Origin: an uncultured Clostridia bacterium
GTDB lineage: Bacteria > Bacillota > Clostridia > Oscillospirales > Acutalibacteraceae
NCBI GenBank assembly: GCA_944384905.1
Contig: CALWVE010000031.1
Coordinates: 186,001 to 250,000 of the forward strand
Length of the DNA stretch: 64,000 nt
Direction: 5' to 3'
Shown: piece by piece, positions 35,325-44,455 of the stretch
Layout: each line of letters begins with the position of its first letter
Numbering within the stretch: the first letter of the stretch is position 1
Translations under genes and position numbers: made by a program
Notes under the pieces: model-generated
Told to the model about the DNA's origin: nothing
What the model saw: only the letters and a program-made list of their open reading frames with translations
The model's database searches: none

Positions 35325-36314
35325 TCAGGCGGAACGGTCTGAAAAACGCTTTTTGATTGCGGAAATAATCGAAAAATGAGAACTTTCTTTTTCCGATTCT
35401 TTTACAACAACGCGAAGATTCGGAATAGCTTCCAAACGTTCTGTGAACTGTTTTTCATCCGCAGCCGGTATCCAGCCTACGTATACAAAAATCTTTCCTT
35501 TGCACGCAGCAAAACGTCGAAGTGCAAACACTTCTGCCTGTTTTTGTGCGGCCTGGTACGCGCGGCAGATCGGTTCTTTCTGTTCCTGCCAAATGGCACT
35601 AACCTGCGCACTGATCTCATCCAGCTGCTGATCCAAAATTTGAACATTGGATTCAAAGTTACGGATGATTTCTTCAGGTGTACCCGCAGCGCCCGGCACA
35701 ATCATGCGTTCAAAATAAAGCATGGAGAAAATGCCGTCCACTTCACGCTGTTTCTGTTTGGGCGTAAAATAAACACCCCAGTAGCCTTCAGCGCTTTCTT
35801 CGCAAGGCATGAAAAGAATATATGGATCATTTGCGTATTGGGCCATGAATTTTTCATAACCGACCAAAGGCAAAAACCCAAACCGAACCGCTACATATTC
35901 ACAGTTGGTAACATCCTCAATATTTACATTGAGAACTTTAAAGTGGCTGTATCGTTCGGCGCCTTCTACGCACATCTTACGCTGTTCCAACAATTCCTGC
36001 CGCACAGTATAAAGGGAATGAAGCTGAGCGCTGACCTCATCAATTAAATGATTGGCCTCATCCGCCGTGATCTCTTCATTCTTCACAACCGGAGTAAGTG
36101 ACTGGCCGATCTGACCGGCCAAATCCTCCAGATGCTGTACAATAGCGGGATACGGATTTTCTTCACTTAAAGTTGCATATCCCAACGAAACAGACATGTA
36201 TCGCATTGCCTGTTCGGGCTCAAATCTCCCATCTGCACAACAGGCCTGCAAAAAGGAATCCAATTGTAACATCGGACCGCTGATCTGAACCAGCTTTCTT
36301 TTTTTTACGGCCAA
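35325..36314 (-). CDS. Truncated paralogue of V/A-ATPase subunit I (cytosolic domain only)
   Basis: The 329-aa protein aligns by eye along its whole length with residues 1-315 of the neighbouring full-length subunit I (shared runs such as ENPYPAIVQ, CEYV.VRFGFLP, GYWGVYFTPK, PGAAGTPEEII, FVYIGWIPA-like). It stops just where the membrane half would begin and has no membrane segment. The frame is intact and no remnant of the missing half lies in the 102-nt gap that follows. It uses the same TTG start and near-identical leader as its neighbour, pointing to tandem duplication. A role in docking peripheral stalks or in assembly is possible but not shown. Confidence 0.85.
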   Translation of the reverse strand: MAVKKRKLVQISGPMLQLDSFLQACCADGRFEPEQAMRYMSVSLGYATLSEENPYPAIVQHLEDLAGQIGQSLTPVVKNEEITADEANHLIDEVSAQLHSLYTVRQELLEQRKMCVEGAERYSHFKVLNVNIEDVTNCEYVAVRFGFLPLVGYEKFMAQYANDPYILFMPCEESAEGYWGVYFTPKQKQREVDGIFSMLYFERMIVPGAAGTPEEIIRNFESNVQILDQQLDEISAQVSAIWQEQKEPICRAYQAAQKQAEVFALRRFAACKGKIFVYVGWIPAADEKQFTERLEAIPNLRVVVKESEKESSHFSIISAIKKRFSDRSA

Positions 36315-36373
36315 ATTTGTCACTATCCTTTCAGATATCCCAACAACAAGGGTTTCACACGGACACACGAATC

Positions 36374-37414
36374 TTAAGCGGCGTAATCAACGCCAATCAA
36401 TGTGTCTAAAATCTGCTCTTTGGGAAGGCCGTAGCGCACGCCTTCAATGATATGAGTAATATTGGTAATCTCGTTTTTAGCCAATTCCAGATAGCAGAGC
36501 AAAACCACAACCGGGTCCGTTGAAAAACGAAGGTTTTTTTCGCACCACATAAACTGGAGCTGCCCAGCTGCCTCGTCCAGACGCGTCCACTCAATCGAAC
36601 GGAATTCTTTTCCATAGCGTGTGCGCATCAGTTCTTCAACGAAAGCATCCCCGTCCTCAGCCTGAAGCAGATCGTTCCAGGTTTTCACAGGCAATGCGGT
36701 GATTCCCAAACGAAGACGTTTCTGCGATTCCTGCGCATGCGAACCCAACATCCGCTTGGTGCGCCAAACAACCGGAAGCATATGAAGGTCATACCAACGC
36801 CGATAATAATCCTGCATTCCCTTACTTGCATGTTTGAACAGTTCAATCAATTCGTCATAAACCATTCCGTTCAATGCGGGAGCTGCCAAGGCGGTCAATC
36901 GATTCGTTGCATCCTTCAATTCGGCCAGAGGCTCAAGTCGACTATAATAAGGCGTACCTTCCAAAGCGGTGAGCAAACTGGCGAAATCGGTTACGGAAGC
37001 CAAGGCATACAGATTAAGCTGCGTATGTTTCTGCAAAAAACTGGGAAGCACAAACAGATAATCGCCCGGTCGTCCGCTATCCAGATAACGCAGACAGGTA
37101 AGCAGCTGCTGGATATCCGCCTGAAGAATAAACAAACGATAAATATCCTGCCCAATGCTCATTTCATAGCGGCACAGCGCAGCCTGCTTACGGAAATACT
37201 CATGATGCAATTCCAGTTCCAATCTGTTTCGCTGTGCAAAAGCCGGGTTCATCTGGGACAAAACCTGAGCATAAGCAGTGTGATTTTTCAAATAAGAAGC
37301 CACTTCCGGTAAAGTGCGACATGCGGCCAACGCTTCATAATCTTCCGGTGTCAGGCGATGTCCATACATGGCCCTAGCCTTTGCCAGAATGGCATTCGAT
37401 GCTTTGTTGGCCAT
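36374..37414 (-). CDS. atpC: V/A-type ATP synthase subunit C
   Basis: The 346-aa, mostly helical protein has the start SNAILAKARAMYGHRLTPEDYEAL and repeated helical domain structure of V/A-ATPase subunit C (d), the funnel linking the rotor ring to the central shaft. GGAGG lies 8 nt before the ATG. It lies 3 nt after the first gene of the operon. Confidence 0.93.
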   Translation of the reverse strand: MANKASNAILAKARAMYGHRLTPEDYEALAACRTLPEVASYLKNHTAYAQVLSQMNPAFAQRNRLELELHHEYFRKQAALCRYEMSIGQDIYRLFILQADIQQLLTCLRYLDSGRPGDYLFVLPSFLQKHTQLNLYALASVTDFASLLTALEGTPYYSRLEPLAELKDATNRLTALAAPALNGMVYDELIELFKHASKGMQDYYRRWYDLHMLPVVWRTKRMLGSHAQESQKRLRLGITALPVKTWNDLLQAEDGDAFVEELMRTRYGKEFRSIEWTRLDEAAGQLQFMWCEKNLRFSTDPVVVLLCYLELAKNEITNITHIIEGVRYGLPKEQILDTLIGVDYAA

Positions 37415-37417
37415 GCA

Positions 37418-37741
37418 TTATCCCTCCAATACGCGGTTTGTAATCTCCTGAACCCATGCATCATGCATTTTATCGTGGTGGGCCACCAGTTCTGATTCGG
37501 CAGCAATTCTTTGATTTTCCATCTGCTCAGCACGCAGTTTCAGTTCTGCCTCACGCTGTTTGCGCAGTTCTTCAATACGAACTTTTGTCTGAGCTTCAAT
37601 CTGCTCAGCCATAGCAAGTTTTTGTTTGGAAAAATCGGCCTGACGATTCTGACGATCCTGCATGGCAGCAGCTGTATGTGCACGTTCTTCCGCGTCAATC
37701 GCTAAAATATCCGTAAGCCATTTATTGACACCCTTCATCAT
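37418..37741 (-). CDS. atpH: V/A-type ATP synthase peripheral stalk subunit G/H
   Basis: The 107-aa protein is nearly all charged coiled coil (about 20-95, rich in Gln/Glu/Lys/Arg), in the place and size of the V/A-ATPase G/H stalk subunit that pairs with subunit E. Sequence alone is generic, so the call leans on its position as first gene of the operon. Two adjacent ATGs (37741 and 37738) are possible starts. Confidence 0.8.
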   Translation of the reverse strand: MMKGVNKWLTDILAIDAEERAHTAAAMQDRQNRQADFSKQKLAMAEQIEAQTKVRIEELRKQREAELKLRAEQMENQRIAAESELVAHHDKMHDAWVQEITNRVLEG

Positions 37742-37812
37742 CTTTATGCACCTCCAAGTTCCGCCGCTTTCTATATAATTAAGATAATTAAGTAAGTATT
37801 TACGGCGACTCT

Positions 37813-37840
37813 ATTATAGCACTCGAAATTCTAAATGCAA
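37813..37840 (-). promoter_or_regulatory. Promoter of the V/A-ATPase operon
   Basis: In minus-strand reading TTGCAT (37840-37835), 16-bp spacer, TATAAT (37818-37813), about 70 bp before the first ATG. It is the only clear promoter for the ten genes. Confidence 0.7.
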
Positions 37841-37929
37841 GTAAATTTAGAACAAACATGTAAACAAGATGTAAATTTTCTAAGTGCGATAGTCAAAACA
37901 AACAAAATCAGTTTGAAAGGGATACTATT

Positions 37930-37976
37930 TTTAAAAAATAAATTTGTGAATTGCAGCCTAAGCCACAATTCACAAA
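37930..37976 (-). terminator. Terminator of pfkA
   Basis: An 11-bp stem (37943-37953 with 37966-37976) of AT-rich composition, followed in minus-strand reading by a U-rich tract. It lies 16 nt past the pfkA stop. Confidence 0.75.
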
Positions 37977-37992
37977 TAAGAAAATTTAATAG

Positions 37993-38973
37993 TTAGATAG
38001 AAATTCGGTCACTTGTGCGATACAATTCCGTGTCAAACTTACGCGGCATATTCAGAGCGGTTGTAATATCATAATCTGTGATACGACCGTCCGTATAAGC
38101 CACAACGCGATTGCTAACGCCGCGATTCAGAAGATCAACAGCATAAGCGCCCATGGAGCTGGCCATAACGCGGTCACGCAGAGTAGGAGAACCACCGCGC
38201 TGTACATGACCCAATACGGTTGCACGAGATTCGATTCCCGTAACCTCTTCAATTTTTTTAGCGATCTTTTCGACGCCGGCAAAACCTCCGCTGACGCCTT
38301 CTGCTACTACAACAATAAAATGCTGTTTGCCCGTCGTCTGAGCGAGCTTAATCTTGTCGATAATATCACGCTGGAAGTCATACGGAACTTCCGGAACCAG
38401 CGTAGCCGTTGCGCCAACAGCAATACCCGTATTCAAACAGATATCTCCGCAGCGGCGGCCCATAACTTCGATTACGCTGCAACGGTCATGCGACTGGGAA
38501 GTATCACGAATTTTGTCGATCATTTCCATAGCCGTATTCATGGCGGTATCAAAGCCCACCGTGTAATCGGAGCAAGCGATATCGTTATCGATCGTACCCG
38601 GAATAGCAATACATGGAATACCTGCACCCGTCAGATCACGTGCGCCGCGGAAAGAACCGTCACCGCCAATAACCACAACACCATCGATTCCCAGTGCACG
38701 ACACTGATCGGCTGCTTCTTTTACACCTTCGGGGGTATTGTAACGCGGGCTGCGGGCTGTATACAAAATAGTTCCGCCCAACTGAATAATATTCGATACG
38801 CTGCGCAGATCCATCGGGATCAGATCGCCATTGAGCAAGCCGTTATATCCACGACGAACACCATAAACTTCCATTCCCAGATAAATACCAGAACGAACAA
38901 CAGCACGAATGGCTGCATTCATTCCCGGCGCGTCGCCGCCACTGGTCAGCACAGCAATTTTTCTGGAACCCAT
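37993..38973 (-). CDS. pfkA: ATP-dependent 6-phosphofructokinase
   Basis: The 326-aa protein is normal PfkA length. It has the nucleotide-binding TSGGDAPGMNAAIRA (9-23), GGDGSFRGA, the catalytic loop PGTIDNDIACSDYTVGFDTA and MGRRCGDICLNTG. The Gly after the GGD (GGDGS) favours ATP rather than pyrophosphate as donor. It phosphorylates fructose 6-phosphate in glycolysis. dnaE-pfkA neighbourhood is common in Firmicutes; here pfkA has its own promoter. Confidence 0.96.
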   Translation of the reverse strand: MGSRKIAVLTSGGDAPGMNAAIRAVVRSGIYLGMEVYGVRRGYNGLLNGDLIPMDLRSVSNIIQLGGTILYTARSPRYNTPEGVKEAADQCRALGIDGVVVIGGDGSFRGARDLTGAGIPCIAIPGTIDNDIACSDYTVGFDTAMNTAMEMIDKIRDTSQSHDRCSVIEVMGRRCGDICLNTGIAVGATATLVPEVPYDFQRDIIDKIKLAQTTGKQHFIVVVAEGVSGGFAGVEKIAKKIEEVTGIESRATVLGHVQRGGSPTLRDRVMASSMGAYAVDLLNRGVSNRVVAYTDGRITDYDITTALNMPRKFDTELYRTSDRISI

Positions 38974-39027
38974 AAACTCTCAACCTCCACAAAACAGGCA
39001 CGAATTGATAATTTTTATACACTTACC

Positions 39028-39055
39028 ATTATATCAATTTTTCAAAATTCTGCAA
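39028..39055 (-). promoter_or_regulatory. Promoter of pfkA
   Basis: In minus-strand reading TTGCAG (39055-39050), 16-bp spacer, TATAAT (39033-39028), in the 138-bp gap between dnaE and pfkA. Confidence 0.7.
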
Positions 39056-39111
39056 GGTTGAAACATGGACGATTGTCTCATTGTCATATACTAATGATGC
39101 ACGCTTAAAAT

Positions 39112-42100
39112 TTATTCCAGAACAGCAACATTTTCGTTTCCGAGCAGCAGGCGCAGTTCACGAAGAAGCACATCGTTGAGAAAAACGCGTTCATTCATAG
39201 GCAAACGGCGCAAAATATTGCGATCGGCAAAATAGAAAAACACCTGTGTTGGGCCATCAAAAACAGCAAGATACTGTTTGGCTTTACGACAAGCCGGCGA
39301 ATTTTCCGAGGCAAACTTTAGATAAAGCCCGGCTTTTTCGGGAGAAGCTGCTTTTTTGTGCGGATTTTCGGGTGCTTCATGTTTTTTCTGTGCAGAAGAA
39401 ACCACCGGAGCGCGATCCAGTTCTTCCTGCGTGGGAATTCCAGCAACAGAATCACAAATCAGCTTGGGTTCCTGCTCTTCCGTAAAGCTGAGACGCCCGG
39501 ACATGCGCAAAATTTTACCTTCAGCGAGGAAATTCTGGCATTTGGCATAAACCTGCGGGAAAACCAAAACTTCCATCGCGCCCGATATATCTTCGAGCGT
39601 AAGTTCTGCCATGGCGGCGTTATTTTTGGAAGTTCTTTTTTTCAGGCGGCCAATCATGCCAAATAAGGTCACGCGCTGATTATCGCGATACGGGCCTTCC
39701 CCTTCTTCCTTGCTCCGCAGGATGGCAGCAGCCGTTGCAATCGTCTGGCTTCGATAGAAAGAACGGTATTCCTCCATGGGATTGCCCGTGATATACAAAC
39801 CAACCGTTTCTTTCTCCATGGCCAGCCGATCCGCAAGACTGAATTCTTCCAGTTTTTCCAAAACCGGTTCGTTGCCGTCGGCCGAATCGGACAGATCAAA
39901 AAAGCCGATCTGCCCCTCCAGGTTCCGGCGGGAATCCGCATCCATCGATTCAAGAATCTGCGGAATACCGTTGAGCATTTCCCGGCGATTATAGCCCAGC
40001 CGATCCAGTGCGCCGCACTTAACCAGGCTTTCCAAAGCCCGCCTGTTCAGGTCTCGGCCTTGCAAGCGCTGACAAAAATTATAAAAAGATGTGTAAAGTC
40101 CATTGGCTTTACGCTCTTGTACAATTCGTTCGATCAGCGTGCGGCCAACATTGCGAACAGCCAGCAGGCCAAACCGGATATTCCCGTCTCTGACAACGAA
40201 ACCGCCTTCACTCACATTCACATGCGGCGGAAGCACTTCTATCTTTAAGCGGCTGCATTCTTCCATATAGGCGGCCACTTTGTTGCTCATACCCAGCACG
40301 CTGGAAATAAGCGCAGACATATATTCCCGCGGGTAATGACATTTCAGATAGGCCGTCTGATACGAAAGCTTGGCGTAGGCCGCGGCATGCGATTTATTAA
40401 ACGCATACGACGCAAAATCTTCCATATCAGAAAAGATTTTTTCGGCCACCTCCCGGCTGACGCCGCGGACAAGACACCCCTCGATTGCCGGGCCGGTTTC
40501 ATCTTCCGGTTTTCCGTAAAGGAAAATCTGCTTTTCCTGTTCCATGACATCACGCTGCTTTTTACCCATGGCGCGGCGAACCAGATCGGCTCGTCCCAGC
40601 GGGTAACCGGCCAGCTCGCGGAAAATCTGCATAACCTGTTCCTGATAAACGATACAGCCGTACGTTACGTTGAGAATACCGGACAGGCGCGGATGCAGGT
40701 AGGTGATTTTTTCCGGATGCCGCCGGTTTTCGATATAAGTGGGAATAAAGCGCATCGGCCCCGGGCGGTAAAGCGAAATAACAGCAATCAGATCTTCCAC
40801 GCTTGTGGGCTGCAGCTGCATAATCACCCGTTTCATGCCGGGCGATTCAAACTGAAACACACCTTCCGTATAGCCTTTCCCCATCATTTCAAAAACGGCT
40901 TTATCGTCTTCGGGGATAGACTCAACGGAAAATCCGGGAACATCCCGGCGGATCATCTGCTCGGCATGATCGATAACCGACAAGTTGCGAAGGCCCAGAA
41001 AATCCATCTTCAAAAGGCCCAGCTTTTCTATCGTCGTCATCGTATACTGCGTGACGATCACATCGTCGTTTTTAGCCAGCGGCACATAACAGCTGACCGG
41101 TTTATCCGTAATCACCACACCTGCGGCATGGGTAGAAGCATGGCGCGGCATTCCCTCGATTTTGCGGGACATATCGATGAGTTCCCGCACCTGGGCATCC
41201 GTATCATACCGATGTTTCAGCTCGGACGATTGTTCCAGTGCGCGATCCAGTGTGACGTTCAATTCCATTGGTACCAGCTTGGCCACAGTATCCACCGCGG
41301 CATACGGCATGGCCATCGCGCGTCCCACATCTCGAATCGCGGCACGGGCCGCCATCGTTCCGAATGTGACAATCTGAGCGACATGGTCTTCCCCATATTT
41401 CCGCACGACGTAATCGATAATTTCCTGCCGGCGCTCATCGCTGAAATCGATATCGAAGTCCGGCATACTGACGCGTTCCGTATTGAGGAAACGTTCGAAA
41501 ATCAAACCATAGCGGATAGGATCAACATTGGTAATGCCGATACAATAAGCCGCCACGCTCCCCACGCCCGAACCACGGCCGTGTCCCACGGGAATCTGCA
41601 CGCTGCGGGCATAGCGGATAAAGTCATGAACGATCAGGAAATAGTTCACATAGCCCATCTCTTCGATGACGCCCAATTCATATTCCAAACGCTTACGAAC
41701 GGCAGGATCGTAGTTTTCTCCGTAGCGGCGAACCAAACCCTCCATACACAAACGGCGGAAATAAGTTGTCGTATCTTCGCCGCCGGGCGCTTCAAAATAC
41801 GGCAGCTTGGTTTTTCCGAATTCAATTTCGACCTGACACCTTTGTGCGATCATTTCCGTACGGTCTGCCGCATCGGAAAGCTGCGGAAACAGCGCGCGCA
41901 TCTCTTCCTCGGATTTGACGTAAAATTCATCCGTACCGAAGGAAAGCACGTCCTCGTCTTCAACCGTGTGGTTGGTCTGAATGCAGACCAGCACATGGTG
42001 CATTTTATGATCTTCTTTTTCAAGGTAATGGCAGTCGTTGGTCAAAACCAGCGGAATACCCGTTTCCTTTGACAAGCGAATGAGTTCGGGGTTGATCTCC

Positions 42101-42648
42101 TTCTGCTCACGAAGGCCGTGATCCTGCAATTCCAGAAAATAATTGTTTTCGCCGAAAATATCGCGATACCGCAAAGCGGTTTCACGCGCGGCACGGTAAT
42201 CCCGGACTGTAAGATCCCGGGCAACCCGCCCAGCCAAACAAGCCGAAAGCGCAATCAAGCCCTCATGATACTGCCGAAGCAATTCCTCGTCTACACGCGG
42301 CCGGTTATAAAAACCTTCCGTCCAGGCGCGGGAAACCAGCTGCATCAGGTTTTCATAGCCCTGATTATTTTCACACAACAAAACCAGATGGGCGCTTTCG
42401 TTGTCAAGGCCATGGACTTTATCGAACCGGGTACGAGGCGCAACATAGACCTCGCAGCCAATCACCGGATGAATTCCCTTGGCTTTTGCCGCTTTATAAA
42501 ATTCAATCACACCATACATATTGCCGTGATCGGTGATGGCGGCCGAAGTCTGCCCCAGCGAAGCCAGACGATCCATCAAGCGATCGATCCGGCAAGCCCC
42601 ATCGAGCAGACTATATTCCGTATGCAGATGAAGATGAGCAAAAGCCAT
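39112..42648 (-). CDS. dnaE: DNA polymerase III subunit alpha (DnaE type)
   Basis: The 1178-aa protein starts with a PHP domain (HLHTEYSLLDGACR, residues 6-19), followed by the polymerase palm with PDFDIDFSDERR near residue 395, the IEGMPRHASTHAAG and RRAMGKK regions, helix-hairpin-helix and an OB fold near 1000. Length matches DnaE rather than PolC (about 1440 aa with built-in exonuclease). In Firmicutes DnaE usually works with PolC in primer extension on the lagging strand. It lies 21 nt downstream of whiA. Confidence 0.97.
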   Translation of the reverse strand: MAFAHLHLHTEYSLLDGACRIDRLMDRLASLGQTSAAITDHGNMYGVIEFYKAAKAKGIHPVIGCEVYVAPRTRFDKVHGLDNESAHLVLLCENNQGYENLMQLVSRAWTEGFYNRPRVDEELLRQYHEGLIALSACLAGRVARDLTVRDYRAARETALRYRDIFGENNYFLELQDHGLREQKEINPELIRLSKETGIPLVLTNDCHYLEKEDHKMHHVLVCIQTNHTVEDEDVLSFGTDEFYVKSEEEMRALFPQLSDAADRTEMIAQRCQVEIEFGKTKLPYFEAPGGEDTTTYFRRLCMEGLVRRYGENYDPAVRKRLEYELGVIEEMGYVNYFLIVHDFIRYARSVQIPVGHGRGSGVGSVAAYCIGITNVDPIRYGLIFERFLNTERVSMPDFDIDFSDERRQEIIDYVVRKYGEDHVAQIVTFGTMAARAAIRDVGRAMAMPYAAVDTVAKLVPMELNVTLDRALEQSSELKHRYDTDAQVRELIDMSRKIEGMPRHASTHAAGVVITDKPVSCYVPLAKNDDVIVTQYTMTTIEKLGLLKMDFLGLRNLSVIDHAEQMIRRDVPGFSVESIPEDDKAVFEMMGKGYTEGVFQFESPGMKRVIMQLQPTSVEDLIAVISLYRPGPMRFIPTYIENRRHPEKITYLHPRLSGILNVTYGCIVYQEQVMQIFRELAGYPLGRADLVRRAMGKKQRDVMEQEKQIFLYGKPEDETGPAIEGCLVRGVSREVAEKIFSDMEDFASYAFNKSHAAAYAKLSYQTAYLKCHYPREYMSALISSVLGMSNKVAAYMEECSRLKIEVLPPHVNVSEGGFVVRDGNIRFGLLAVRNVGRTLIERIVQERKANGLYTSFYNFCQRLQGRDLNRRALESLVKCGALDRLGYNRREMLNGIPQILESMDADSRRNLEGQIGFFDLSDSADGNEPVLEKLEEFSLADRLAMEKETVGLYITGNPMEEYRSFYRSQTIATAAAILRSKEEGEGPYRDNQRVTLFGMIGRLKKRTSKNNAAMAELTLEDISGAMEVLVFPQVYAKCQNFLAEGKILRMSGRLSFTEEQEPKLICDSVAGIPTQEELDRAPVVSSAQKKHEAPENPHKKAASPEKAGLYLKFASENSPACRKAKQYLAVFDGPTQVFFYFADRNILRRLPMNERVFLNDVLLRELRLLLGNENVAVLE

Positions 42649-42669
42649 GGAAAAACCTCCTTTTCAAAA

Positions 42670-43584
42670 TCAATCGTCAGGCAAAGACTGAGCCAGTTCC
42701 AGCAATTTTTGAATGCGGTGATTCACACCGGAACGCGTGATGCCCAACCTGCCGGCCATTTCGCGCAAAGACATGTCCGGATTTTCCAGACGAAGCCGGG
42801 CAACTTCACGCAAATCTTCGCCAAGCGATTCCATTCCCGACGTACGCACAATGCGGCGGATCGCTTCTGTTTGCCGAGCGGCGGCCTGCGCAGTTTTATT
42901 GATATTGGCTGTTTCAAAATTGGTGGTGCGGTTGACATGATTGCGGACTTCCTTAATCATTTTGACCTGCATCAAATTCATGGCGGCCTGCGCGGCGCCC
43001 ATATAGACAAGCAGTTCCTCGATTTTCTCGCTGCCCTTGATATAAACCACATAAATTCCTTTGCGGCAAACCAGCGCCGGATGCAGTTCGATTTCTTCCA
43101 CTTCTTCGAGCAGCGTAATCAGTTGCAAAGCCAACTGGCGATACGGCACGGTAAATTCAAGATGGTATTCTTTGCTGGGGTCGGTAACCGTTCCGCAAGT
43201 CAAAAAAGCGCCCCTGAGGAACGCCGCCATACAGCAGACATTTTCCAGATTGGCGCGATTGATGCCGACATGTGTTTCTTTTCCGGTGTGGCCAAAATGT
43301 GCAAGCATCTGCTGACGCTGATTTTCGCCCGGAATGGTAACCGTATAAAGCTTAGTCTGTGATCGCCGGATCGATGTCGCGATTTCAGCCATAACGCCCG
43401 CTTGTTCGGCCAGTGTCTCGGCCAGTTTTTTCGCGGCCGGGAACGATTCTGTCACATAGCTTTTTTCCTGCAAAGAAAAACAGCGGCTAAATAACGCCAG
43501 ACCATAACACTCCGCCGTTTGACAACAGGCGGATTCCGGCCGGATCACTGCCAATTCAGCTTTTGTATCGGATGAAAAAGACAT
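42670..43584 (-). CDS. whiA: WhiA-type DNA-binding regulator
   Basis: The 304-aa protein has the degenerate LAGLIDADG homing-endonuclease-like domain (CCMAAFLRGAFLTCGTVTDP near 120) and a C-terminal helix-turn-helix (SLREMAGRLGITRSGVNHRIQKL). WhiA influences cell division and chromosome segregation in Gram-positive bacteria. Its GAGGAA site overlaps the rapZ stop codon, implying coupling. The usual neighbour yvcK is absent. Confidence 0.95.
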   Translation of the reverse strand: MSFSSDTKAELAVIRPESACCQTAECYGLALFSRCFSLQEKSYVTESFPAAKKLAETLAEQAGVMAEIATSIRRSQTKLYTVTIPGENQRQQMLAHFGHTGKETHVGINRANLENVCCMAAFLRGAFLTCGTVTDPSKEYHLEFTVPYRQLALQLITLLEEVEEIELHPALVCRKGIYVVYIKGSEKIEELLVYMGAAQAAMNLMQVKMIKEVRNHVNRTTNFETANINKTAQAAARQTEAIRRIVRTSGMESLGEDLREVARLRLENPDMSLREMAGRLGITRSGVNHRIQKLLELAQSLPDD

Positions 43585-43594
43585 GAAAAATTCC

Positions 43595-44449
43595 TCACTT
43601 ATGAATATCGCGATGATTCATATCCACGCGGTACCCGGCCTCGAGCAGACGACGATATAAAAACGCCGCAATCGCCACCGAGCGATGATGCCCGCCGGTA
43701 CAGCCTATCGCTATAACCAATTCGCTTTTCCCCTCTGCAATATACTGCGGAATCAGAAAGTCGACCAAAGATGTAAGGCGCGCTGTAAAATCCCGGGCCG
43801 TTTGATTTTCCATCACATAATCATAGACCGGCTGATCCAGACCGGTTTTCTGTTTTAGTGTTTCAACATAAAAAGGATTGGGCAGAAAACGAACATCGAA
43901 CACCAAGTCCGCTTCCGGCGGAAGGCCATGCTTAAACCCAAAGCTCAGGCAATGAATCGTCATCGCTTCATTGATATTCGATAAAAACAGACCGGAAAGC
44001 TTACGCTGCAGCTGAACCGGCGACAATTCGCTGGTATCCACCACATAATCAGCATATTCCTTAATTCTTTGTAAAACGGAACGCTCCAGTGACATGGCTT
44101 CCTGCAAAGAACCGGAACAGCGCTCCGCAAACGGATGACGACGACGGGTTTCTTTGTATCGATGGATCAAAACCGAATCGGACGCATCCAGAAAAAGAAT
44201 TTTAAAAGAATCATTGCGCGTACGCAGATCATCCAAAGCTTGTTCAAACGAATGAAAAAAGCAGCCGCCCCCGCGAACATCAATGACAACCGCTGCACGG
44301 GAAATATGACTGCGCACACACAAATCATAAAACGTACCGATCAGTTCGGGAGGCAGATTATCTACGCAATAAAAACCGATATCTTCCAAGGTATGAATGG
44401 CGCGGGTTTTCCCCGCGCCCGACACACCGGTGACAATTAAAAACTCCAT
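43595..44449 (-). CDS. rapZ: RapZ-family RNase adapter/nucleotide-binding protein
   Basis: The 284-aa protein has an N-terminal Walker A GVSGAGKT (8-15), FLDASDSVLIHRYKETRRRHP, and the C-terminal conserved GCTGGHHRSVAIA near residue 250. RapZ (YvcJ) binds nucleotides; in Gammaproteobacteria it senses glucosamine 6-phosphate, in Firmicutes its role is less clear. It lies 6 nt after murB and 10 nt before whiA. Confidence 0.95.
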   Translation of the reverse strand: MEFLIVTGVSGAGKTRAIHTLEDIGFYCVDNLPPELIGTFYDLCVRSHISRAAVVIDVRGGGCFFHSFEQALDDLRTRNDSFKILFLDASDSVLIHRYKETRRRHPFAERCSGSLQEAMSLERSVLQRIKEYADYVVDTSELSPVQLQRKLSGLFLSNINEAMTIHCLSFGFKHGLPPEADLVFDVRFLPNPFYVETLKQKTGLDQPVYDYVMENQTARDFTARLTSLVDFLIPQYIAEGKSELVIAIGCTGGHHRSVAIAAFLYRRLLEAGYRVDMNHRDIHK

Positions 44450-44455
44450 AAGGGA

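Noticed and set aside
37742..37992. The 250-bp AT-rich gap between pfkA and the V-ATPase operon as a small gene or RNA
   Set aside because: It contains the pfkA terminator and the operon promoter; no reading frame with a ribosome binding site was seen.
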